Below, in pieces: positions 1-12,000 of a DNA stretch of 64,000 bases. The position numbers and the translations under genes were made by a program. This DNA is from JAIROC01 sp031553535 (lineage in GTDB: Bacteria; Bacteroidota; Bacteroidia; Bacteroidales; WCHB1-69), in assembly GCA_031553535.1 (NCBI GenBank), contig JAVBLM010000001.1, forward strand, positions 1-64,000, in the 5' to 3' direction. Below the pieces are notes generated by a model. That model was not told the origin of the DNA. It saw only the letters and a list, made by a program, of their open reading frames with translations, and did not search any database. How positions within the stretch are numbered: the first letter of the stretch is position 1; each line of letters starts with the position of its first letter.

Positions 1-1
1 A

Positions 2-3000
2 AGACAGGATGGTGCTTTCCTGTTGACTTTAGGCTCTGCAACCCTACAGGGAGAAGCCGGAAGCTTACAGAAGAACACAACCCTGTCCATTACAGCCTTA
101 CGGGCTATAGATTTACCTCGGTTGAATCCGGGTATGGTGAATGTGACGGCGGAATACGACGGGTATCGTTTTTTACCCCATGGTTCCAATTTTGAGAAAC
201 CGTTGAACATAATCCTTGGCTATGACAGCACAAAATTACCAAGGGGACATTATCCCCAGGAGGTCCGCACGTATTATTACGATGAAAGCCGTAGCCACTG
301 GGTGGCTTTACCGCGTGATTCGGTGAATAAGGGAAGTCATCAGGTATGTTCCCGCAGTACGCACTTCACCGATATGATTAATGCAATCGTGAAAGCCCCG
401 GAAATGCCGGAGACCCAGGAATACACGCCCACTTCGTTGAAAGAGCTACAGGCGGCAGACCCTTCCTCGGGTATCCAGATGATGCAGCCCCCTACTGCCA
501 ACAGCCAGGGAACGGCAACATTAAGCTATCCTATCAATGTTCCAGCAGGTAGACAAGGCATGCAACCCAACCTGGCAGTATCTTACAGTAGTGAAGCCGC
601 CAACGGTTTATTGGGCATGGGCTGGGATATGAACATTCCTGCTATTACGGTGGATACCAAATGGGGAGTACCCAGGTATTACCCCGGGTATGAAACCGAA
701 ACCTACCTTTACAATGGGGAAGAACTTTTGCCCTCTGCAAGGTTGGAGTCTTCCTGGGAGGTTCGTGATGCAACCAAAAATGAGAAACAATTCTATCCCC
801 GCGTAGAAAGTGGCTTTGAAAAAATAATGAGGAAAGGAAATTCTCCCAGTACTTATTACTGGATAATAACCGATAAGCAGGGTACACAATATTATTATGG
901 AACATATACCGGAAATAAATGTGATACGAATGTTTTACTCAAAGATAAAAGTGAGAATATTGCTCATTGGCCCTTATGTAAGGTAATAGATATCAATGGG
1001 AATTATATGCAATATTGCTATACAATACGGTATCAAAGCAGCGAATATCAGGCAGAATATCCTGTAACTTCACCTGCCGATACCGCTCCGTCTGTTTACC
1101 TGGGCCAGCAATTATGGTTGGATGCGATAAGTTATACGGGCCATGGAGAGGAAGACGGTGCATATAAGGTTGTCTTTAGCAGTAAAAATTGCAGTGTGGA
1201 GGCGGCCCGTATTATAGGATGCGATATACTGGAAAATAAAGCTGTACCTTCCGTTCTTGGCTTAGTTGGAACACAGGCGGCCAGCCTGTCTCAAAAAACA
1301 AGCAATGCTTTTGCAACAGGAAGAGAACTGTCCGATATTATCTGGGAAGATGTACCGGATAATGAAGATCTACAAAATCCTGAAAATCCTGAGGAACCCG
1401 ACCTGCCTTGTTATAATGAGAATATCCGTGTGCAGGTATGTGTTGAAAGTCCTTGCAGAGATATAAATTTGAATGGAGCTACCTTTTGGTTGGGAACAGA
1501 TGACCCGGTATTTCAGCATGGAATCTCGACATATCCTTTAACATTTAATTTATCCCCAAATCCAGGCTATACAAATGGTGTTTCAACAACCACCGCAAGC
1601 AATTGTGCGGAATTTATGGTATGTTCCAATAAGAAATATCATTTAGTAGTGATTCCTCCTTCGAATTGCTCGAAAGATCCCGTACACTTTTCATTCAGGG
1701 TGGATAGGCAAGGAAATGTAAGCATGCAGAATGAAAACGGAATACCTATGATTAGGGCTTATACTTCCGTTACAGGTAATGCACGGGATGGCAATATTTT
1801 ATTTAAAATCCCAGTGGAATGCGATTGTTCGACATCTACGGATCGTGACTACTGTTATGATTGTTGGGAACCTTGTACTCCTTATTGCCCTCCTGTATGC
1901 AGGAAAAAAGTATATATAGGAGTTCAGGATGATTTTTGCAAATACGACAAGCTTCCTCTTTGCCGTTTTGATTTGGTTTGCGAATCCGATCCCTATCAAA
2001 CGGTATATCATTATACAACAGGCTATGCGAAAATCCAGCCCCTTAATGTACGATGTGACGAATGGTACTGGATAAAAGGAACCTATTTCGGAGCTAATTA
2101 CCAGGATACTACGATAGCATTTAGGTTTAAAATAGATAATAACAATGTTGTGCATATCTCTCATGTTGACGGTATACATTCTTCTGCAAATCCAAATATT
2201 ATTGAAAATTACTATAATAATGGATATACGATAGAACTTTTGATGCCTGTTGTCCCCAAAACTAAGCAGACGAGAATACAGATAGTTAACAGCAGGGGGC
2301 AAGGGGTTCCCAATCATACCTTTCTTCTGGGCAATGCCAGTAACGGTGAAAGAATAGAGGGTATATACACTACCAATTTTCAAGGCTATACTCCTATACT
2401 GACACTAGAGGAAAACGCTATATACTATATCGGAGAAGTAGATATTACGGCATATGATTATAATCTTGTTGGAGCAGCCCCTTATAGCAGTTACACTGCC
2501 AACTGGCCAAATAAGATACAATTGTATTTAATGCAGGAGAACTGTGTTTTGAGGATGGGAAAAGAACCAGGTTTTTCTGTTCCAGATGTTTCGTGTAGTT
2601 CAGGCTTATGTACATTTGTTTATCGGGAGCCTGAAAGAATTATTTCTAAATACATACATATTCTAAAGATAACACCCGATTGGGAAACGATAGATGGCGT
2701 CGTATTCCGCGTAAATGACGCAACTGACTATATCGCCTTTGACGGATTTACTGATCCCATTCCAATCACCAATGGGCAAACGTATGTGTTACAGGAAAAG
2801 AGTGTTCCGCCAGGCTTTTTGTTGGATGATAGAAAGATATATATAACGATGAATAATATAGGTGTGGTTGAGGTAAGTTCCCAGATGGATTTCGATTACG
2901 AGCCAACAGGTGGTTACCTTATCCTTACGAACCAGCGGGGTTGTCCGGGCACTTCTTTTATGGTACGCAAACAGGATGCAACCACAGGGAAGGCACTTGA

Positions 3001-6000
3001 AGGGGCGTTAATACAATGTTATAATTACTACAAGCAGAACAATGCATTGGATATTTCACTCACAGATTCATCCGGACGCACCCACGAAATGACAATGGAA
3101 TGCGAACAGACCTATTATATTAAAGAAGACGCTGTTCCACCTGGATATAAAAGTGACCACCCTGCCTTTGTAGTGGTAACCTCCCACGCAGACGGAAGCA
3201 TTGAAATTCTTGACTCGGCACAACTCCATAGCTGGACGAAAGTGGATGACGTGTGGGTATTTACCTTTGTCAATCATAAAAAGGATGATGAGCCTGTCGA
3301 GTCCATAGAGCCTGATTCGGGTTGCAGTAGTACGTATGCTTATGATAATACGATCAATGCCCGTAACGGGTTTCGTCAATCATCGAAAGAGAAATTAAGT
3401 AAAATTGTGGTATTTTACAGGGACAGCTGTGTACGCACCTATACGTTTTGTTACACCCAGGACTTTTATGGACGGGCATTATTGGAGGCTATCAGCCAGT
3501 GGGGAAGTGAAGATACCATTGAGGCATATACTCATACTTTCACCTATTACAACGATGCAGGGGATCACCGGAATCTATTTCAGACACCTGAAACATTGAA
3601 TATTACCGACAATCAATTGGATAATGACCGGACCAAACGCATAGCGAAGAAATTACGCAATTTCTTTACCAAAGGGGTTGCCAGTCCCTCTGTCTTAGGA
3701 GGAAGCCGTACATGGTCTACGGGGATTAACAGCGGGGGTGATATAGGATTATTTCCTGCATTCCCGCTGAAAACACTTTCTGCGGGAGTGTATGTAAACG
3801 GAAGCATATCCTCAAGCAAAGGTAAAACAACGATGATAGACATCAACGGGGACGGCTTGCCCGACAGGGTGTATAACGTAATGGAAGGAATAAAGAACAG
3901 GACATATTATTGTTTGCAAAAGCCCGGCAGGGGAGGATTCGAAACAGAACGCAAGCCTCTTGATGGTATCAGTGTATTTTTGCAGGATTTTTCCGACAAT
4001 GCCTCCATAGGTTTGCAGGCATCGGCATTTATTCATGGTGGCATACAGAAAGGATTTTTAGGCAACTCATGGACAGATGTATATTTTGCCGATATGAACG
4101 GTGATGGTTTTGTAGAACTTGTTTCACCTAAAGGAGTAAAAAGCATAGGCAAATACCAATCACCTCCCCGGTTTACCTTTCCGGACTGTTTGCTGCCGGA
4201 AATCACAATCACCGAGGATAGTATTAAAGTACGGTGTGATACTGGTTTCAGCTTTACGCCCGAAGTATACGAGCGGGATCGTACTGAAGAATTGCGCTAT
4301 GACCTGGTAAGGGTGTGGCAGGCAGATATGGATTTGAAGGATTTAACCTACAGCATTTGCGCTCCGGTACATTTGGCTTACAACTCTATTGCACTGGAAA
4401 ATTTCTGTGGAACCCCCGATTCCGTTATTGTCTCAATAGAATACTACGGGAAAGGATTAACAGGTGATTATGAACATATTTTATTGTGGTCGGATGTAAT
4501 AGGGAATAGCGATACTACCGTTCATGGCCCCAATTTCTGCGAGTTGAAGATTGAACCGGAACCGGATCCGGAGCCCTGTCGGGTAATGTTACGTAAAAGA
4601 GACCATAGAGGAAACCCCCTTGGTAATGTAGTGTTTAAAATGAAAGACGGGACAGAATTAGTTACCGATGCTGCTAATGATGGCCTTACTCCCGCCTTCT
4701 ATATAAGTGAGCCGGGCAGTTGTGTGGAGGTGACGGAAATGATGGCATTGCCCCATTGTTTTGCGTTCTCACGACCCTTTACCATATGCAAGGGAGAAAG
4801 TGGGGAAAACGGGACAGAGTGTGAAATAACGCTACAGGGTTCCGGTTTTATTAGTCATGAATGGATAAATGGGGAAGTTGACATGTTTGTCCATGTAATA
4901 AACCTTACTAACGATTGTAACGAAAACCCTATGTGTTTTGCCAGGATACTAAATACAGATCGAGACGGAAACTCACTTGAAGGAGTGAAATTTGACGTAA
5001 ATAATGGAACAGGAAACGGATTATCATTAACTACTGATAGCAAGGGATTAACTTCTTTATTCAATATCTTTGCAGGAGGGTGTAGTGATATTCACCAAAA
5101 AACTCTTTCATCCCACTGTTACAATCCTACAATATCTGCTCTGATATGCGCAGATGATGCCTGTAATATATCTATTAACTCCGCTGAGCCTATAACTTTC
5201 TTTTCAGAGTGGGTCAACGGCATGTTAATTCATACTATTATTGTTAAAAATGACTGTGACCAACCCCCTTGCAAAGTGAGAATACAAAGAGAGGATCAAC
5301 ATGGGAACCTCATTGAAAATGTGACATTTCGAGTATTTGATGGGAGAGGGGATGAAGCATTTTTAACTACCACCAATAGTCAGGGGTTGACACCTTTCTT
5401 TTACATACAGCAACGGGACGGTTGTATTGAGGTTGAAGACACAAATACTTTATCCGATTGTAATAACCCGATGACTTTTTATATATGTATAGACCCTCAA
5501 TGTAATATATCTGTTGATGAGTCTTTTTGTTGGGTCTCTTCGGAATGGATTGACGGAAAATTAACTCATACAGTTGGTGTTATAGATAAATGGTGGTATA
5601 AAAAACCTGTTCCTTGCCCTGTTGTACTGCGAAAAGAAGATCCTTATTCTGGGGAACCACTCGGTAATGTAGTGTTCGAATTGAGTGATGGGACGGAATT
5701 AATCACTGATGTCGGAGGTGGCTATACCCCTGTTTTCTATCCATTTCAAGAGAATGATTGTATTACAATTAAGGAAATAGTTACTTTGCCCCATTGTGTT
5801 ATTCCACAACAACCTTATATCCTATGCAGAACCATAATGGCAAACGGAGAATGTATCGTAACGCTACAGGGGGAGGGGTATGTTCGTGGAGGATCTTGTG
5901 AAGGCGAGCTTGGAGTTGCGGTTACTCTTTATAATGATTGTGATCAAACACCGGGGTGCTTGGTCAGAGTATTAAACGAAGATCAATACGGGAATCGGTT

Positions 6001-9000
6001 TGAAAATATGAAATTTCGAGTATCTGATGCAACAGGAAATGAAATATTTTTAACTACCAATAGCCAGGGATTAACACCTTTGATCAAAATACCTTTGGGG
6101 GCAACTTATCATGTTCACGAAAGAATTTCTTTATCTTATTGTAACGATTCGCCTATTGGTTTTGATATAAGCGTCGATAATAACTGGAATATAGAAGTTA
6201 ATCCACCTAATTTTCATGTCTCTTCTGGATTGATCAATGGTATATTAACTCATACGATCACAGTTGTTAATCACTGCTATAATAGTATGTCTATTTCTTC
6301 CGGCAGTAAAGTTTCGCAGGTAGAGAATGCCGAAAGTTCTATAAAAGCAGCATGGGTGAATGGGAATTACGATCTTTCGGCATTAAAACTCGCGAAAGGC
6401 GATAAGCTCTTTTTCCGCGTGCGTCCTCAAAACAATGGAGTAAAGAAAAAAGTGGTATGGGATCCGGCAATACTTCCCTATTCGCGTTACCTGAGCAGGA
6501 CAGACTATCTGGACGAAAACAACAGGATATACGGTGGAGGAAATAAGGCTTCACAATCGCAACTTTTGCAGGGAGATTCGCTCTTCCCCTGTCCTATGAA
6601 AGGAAGGATAACCATTGAATCAATGATCGATCCGCTCCCGCTTCCCCTGTCGGATATGATTGAGTTTGAAATCTGGGCAAATGATTACCGCTTGTATCAT
6701 TACACAATTCCTGAAGGGAATTTTGGAACGATTCAAACCTATACTACTTCCATCGATGTAGATACCAGTACCAGGTTAAAATTTAAGGTTTTAAGCAAAG
6801 GTAATGTAAATATGCATCAGATACAATGGTACCCCAAGGTATATTACAATTATTTAAATTACAACAATCAAACCATAGATGCCGTAATTGCGGATGACAA
6901 TGGCAACTCTGTCCGCATGTTGGAATATGTAATTGCCCCTTATCATGACTTTTACCATACTACTGCCAAACTGAGCAGTATATGCGTAAACAAAATTTAT
7001 GACACACCACCCACCTATAACCCCATCAGGCGTAAATTAAGTAAACTGTTCCTGTCTTCCGGGCGAATCGGGAAGGTATATATTACCATCAAACAGGACG
7101 GAAGGCTCTGCTTTGCCAGGAAAGTATCCTTTAACAGACAATTAAATGAGACGCTCCATAATACCCATATCCATATGATGGATGATCCGGACAAACCCGT
7201 TTATATAAGTTGCTATGTGGATGATCCTGATCTAGCTACAACAATTATTAGTTGCTATGTAGTTATAGATGATAAGCAATACTTCGCTACGATTTATACA
7301 AAGCATGAACGGGATGTTCTTTGTGGTGAATTCTATGGCGGATGGGGACAATTCCTGTACCAGACTAACAGCATTCCCGATGAAAGTCCATTTTCATTGA
7401 TGGACATAAAAAAAATAGAGTGGTTGTCCACCCTTACCTCAAAAAACATTGCGCAACAGATAGACACCTCCAGAATGGGCGGCGACAGTATCCGGCATTT
7501 ACGGAGTTTTGCCCAAAAACCGGCTTACGATCAGCGGCTGGCAGAAACAAAGAATACCCTCTTCTGCATACCCATGTTTAACGAACCCGAATACAAGGGA
7601 CATGTGGGCTATTATCCAAACGCCTTTATCCGTGGGGCGGATATGAATATAGGAGGGCTTCCCTGTCCGGAATACGAGGATAACAGCGACCCCTGCAACA
7701 ATACCGAAGGAGAACGTCATGCTAAACTTGTTTCAGCATCTCCCGATAACAAGGAGATTGCAGGTCAAGCCCGTAATGACGGAAAGCCCCCTTCAGGGGA
7801 TTTAGGAGCAGTGCAAAACAATTACGGCAATAAATCAATCAAAAGCGTCATTGCGAGGAGTGAGGCACGAGCGACGTGGCAATCCCTTAATTCCTCGGAT
7901 GGCGGGGATCGGTTGGCTACGCCGAGCCCTTTGGGTTTCGTACCTCGTAATGAAGCTACTAACAAACAGATTACTTATGCCAAATCCGGAAGCGTTCCCT
8001 TAGCAGGGCGCAATGTCCTTAACGGAATGGATCCAAAAAAGACATCTTCTTCCGAGAATACATCTTATACGGCAGGGGTGTCTGTGCCGGGGATAAGCAT
8101 CGGGTTGAATGAGTCGACCACAACCACATCGCAGGAAAACGATATGATGGACCTCAACGGAGACGGTTTCCCCGACATTATACGCAATGACAAGCATAAA
8201 AAGGGAGTATACTATTCCTTCCCGCAGGCCGGGTTGTGGGAAGAGAATATCAAAACCCCGTTTAACGGGCAGCCGCATCATAAGACGGTGACCAATACGT
8301 TTGGTTCCAGCTTTACGGCCGATCCCATGGGATTTATTTCCGTAGCAAAGAACAGTAACAAGGGAGAATCGGTTCCCACCAAATCTAAGGGTGATGGTGT
8401 TCCGAGTGTTACCGGTTCAAAGAGCGAGACCCGTTCGGAAGATAGGACATTATATACATTAATTGATATCAATGGGGACGGTCTGCCCGACAGGGTATAT
8501 AACACGGGAAAAAATGTAGCCCTAAACCTCGGATATTCGTTTGATGGCTCCGAAAATTGGGAACTCAAGGAAATAAGCTTGAATGTCAGTAATGCCTATT
8601 CCGGTTCTTTTGGCATAGGTGGCGGAGGGAAAGAGTTTTCCGGCGGAAGCAGCAGCTATAGTGGTGGACTTAGCAAAAGCACATCCTACAGCCAGAGCAA
8701 GGAAATGCTCGCTGATATCAATGGGGACGGTTTGCCCGATAAAATAGTGATCGCAGATGACAGGACAATGTATGTCCATTATAATACGGGTTGCGGATTC
8801 AATAGGTTCGCAGATATTATTAAAATAGGCGAAGATGATCCTGCCCTCTATAGGTGGAATACCACCTCGAACATGGGGGGTAATTTCGGGATTACACTTG
8901 GATTTCCCATTGTCTGGTGGGCAAAGATAAGCATGTCCGGCGGTGCCGATGTATCCTTCTCCCTCTCCTCTTCCAATATACAGTTTATGGATTTGGACGG

Positions 9001-12000
9001 CGACGGCTATGCCGACCTGCTGATTGCTCCCAACGAAAATACATTGATTGTACGCTATTCCAATTTGGGGCGGACAGGACTGCTCAAATCCGTCACCAAC
9101 CCTATGGGAGGAAGTATGGAACTGGCTTATCATAAAACAGAGGCCAATGTATTCCACAGCAGGCGTTGGGTGATGGATACGATAAAAATACGCGATAACT
9201 TTCCCGGCGATGGGGCTGATGTAATGATGACCACCTATGAGTATGAAGCAGGCTATTACGACCGCAAGGAGCGTGCCTTTTATGGATTTGCCAAAATAAC
9301 CGAAAACCATCACAATACGGAAAACGGTAATGAAATATACCGCAAATACCTGCGTTATTATTACAACAACAATTTCTATTATAAGGGGTTGAACCTGACA
9401 GAAGCAATACAGAATGGAGAAAATTCACTCTATATACTTACCATGAACCGGTATAATAACCACACGTTGACACGGAACGACGTTAAATCCATGTACGTAA
9501 CGCTGGATACCACGGTTACCTGCTACTTTGAAGGACAGGCACAGGCACAAATCCGGCAGGAAAAAACCTGGCAATACGAAACCACCTACGGCAGGGTAAT
9601 AAAACAAACAGAAACCTCTACCGATATGCCGGTAATAACAGCAACGATTACTTATCATCATGACCCCGGTAATTATCGTGTAGCTATTCCAAGCAGTGTG
9701 GAAATTGAAGGTTACCGTAAACGTACAACAACTGTTGACAACAAAGGACAGATGACCTCTATAAATGACTATTACGATAATATCCATGCCCTTTCTACTC
9801 AAATGTTTTACGACAATTATGGCAACTGCAAGCGGATTATCTATCCCAACCATTCATACAGTTATGTATATGATGACCAGGTGCATACCTATCCTGTTAG
9901 TGTACGCGATACCTTTGGTTGTACCTCGTATGCCAAGGATTATGATTTCCGCTTCGGCGTTCCGTTGACGGTGATAGACAAGAGTGGTTATCGTATGGAA
10001 TATACATTAGACCAGTTTGGACGGACAATTGAAATACTGGCTCCCAAGGAACAGAATGTCTTTTATGCAATAGCGTTATTAGATACAGCCTCCATAGCGG
10101 TAGGAGATACAAATCTGGCGACAGGCAAGCCCATAAATCTGGGGGATTTTGTATTAGGCGGACTGCAAATAAGTTCACATGAAATAATACCTATAGAAAA
10201 GAAATATACGGTAAAATACATATACCGCCGCGGGAATGTAGTAGATAATATTCCATACTCTGCGATTACCTGCAATTACGACCCCGCCAACCCGGGCCAT
10301 AATATTAATACTTATACTTACAGCGACGGTTTGGGAAGGATTATCCAAACCAAACGGGATGCCGAAATAGCGCCTCCATCGGAGCTATATACTGGCAGAC
10401 CCAAAGGGATGATAGTAAGCGGCAAAGTAGTTTATGATGCTTTTGGACGGACGGTAAAAACAGAGTATCCGACCATAGAGGGGAAACTATCAGCTGTCGT
10501 GATTGGAAGTGGGACTGCAACACCTGTTGTAATTGGAGACCTCATTCATATCCCTGTACTAAAACCGCAGGGCAATTTGATAGTAGCCGGCTTGGAAGAT
10601 GAAGTTCCCCCAAGCATAGCCACTTATGATATTTTGGACAGGCCTCTTATACAGCGGGCTCCGGATGGAACAAAAGTAAGTTACAAATATGGCTTTGGCA
10701 GTTCACAAAACCGTACCTTATTTGAAACCGAAGTTACCGACCAGAACGATAATATCAGTACGAGTTTAACCAATATAAATAAACAGCAATACGAGGTAAA
10801 ACCCACAGGGCATGAACCTGTTTGGTTTGAATACAATGATATTGGGGATTTACTCAAAGTGGAAGGCGTTGATTTTTCACGATCCTATTTATACGATGGT
10901 ATAGGAAGAAGAACCGAGTATAAAGAAGACAGTTTAAAAGAAACCTACAGATATGATGGTATCAACTTGGTAGAAAAGAATACGTATTGGAACGAACAGG
11001 GACAGCAACATAAAACAATAAATTATACTTATAATTATAATCGCTTAGCTACTGTACAAAGTTTCGAATACAGGGACGCTATTGAATACAAATACAATAA
11101 TAAAGGGAAAGTGGATACCATCAAAGATGCAAGTGGTATACAGCTGTTTAAATATGGCAGCATGGGAGAAGTAACCAACCAAACACGTATCTATACCCTG
11201 CCATTTATGGATCAGGCTGTTAAGCTGGAAACTCGCTTTGAATACGATAGTTGGGGACGAACGCTGAACATGACTTATCCCGATGGAGAAAAAGTAATGT
11301 ATGAATATGATTATGGCGGGCAATTAAGAAGTATGAAGGGGATAAAAGACAGCTCCGAATACAAATATCTTGAAAGCATGACATACGATAAGTTTGGGGC
11401 CAAAACGCAAGTGAAATACAGTAACGGGATGACAACTACATATAGTTACAACCCGCAAAACCTGCGGCTTCATGAGCAAAATATGTCCCTGGCAAAAATT
11501 ATAGGACAAACAATCTTTTTACAGGATTACCTTAAAATATCCTATACATATGACCCTAAAGGGAATATCAGAAGTATAAATACTACCAATTATACTTTGC
11601 CCGAATTCTCTACTGAACAAACATTTATCTATAATGAAGCAGATCAGTTAGACAGTGCAAGCGGTAATGACGGCAACCTGTATACAGTAAAAATGTCTTA
11701 TGGTAATTACGGACGGGTAAATACATATAATACAACGTTTACCGATCCCCAGATAAATGGGAGTACGCAACTAATTAGCACTTCCTATGCCTATCAGACT
11801 ACAGATGCAGCTTCTAATAGTTTTGCCCCTGTAAGTGCCAATAATGGTGATATTGCCTTTGAATACGGCATTAATGGCAGTATGCGAAAACGGACAACAC
11901 CTGCCAAAGCGGAATATTATTATTTTAATGCATTTGACCAAATGAAAGCTTATGGCAGTAATGGTAGTTACGGGTATTATAATTACGACGATGCAGGGAA

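Noticed and set aside
1799..2383. 194-codon open frame on the minus strand
   Set aside because: Antisense shadow of the SpaA-like part of the Rhs gene, with no recognisable domain.
8522..9313. 263-codon open frame on the minus strand
   Set aside because: It lies wholly inside the Rhs gene, in a region where the + strand clearly encodes FG-GAP and TcdB-like motifs; no domain, signal or start context supports it.
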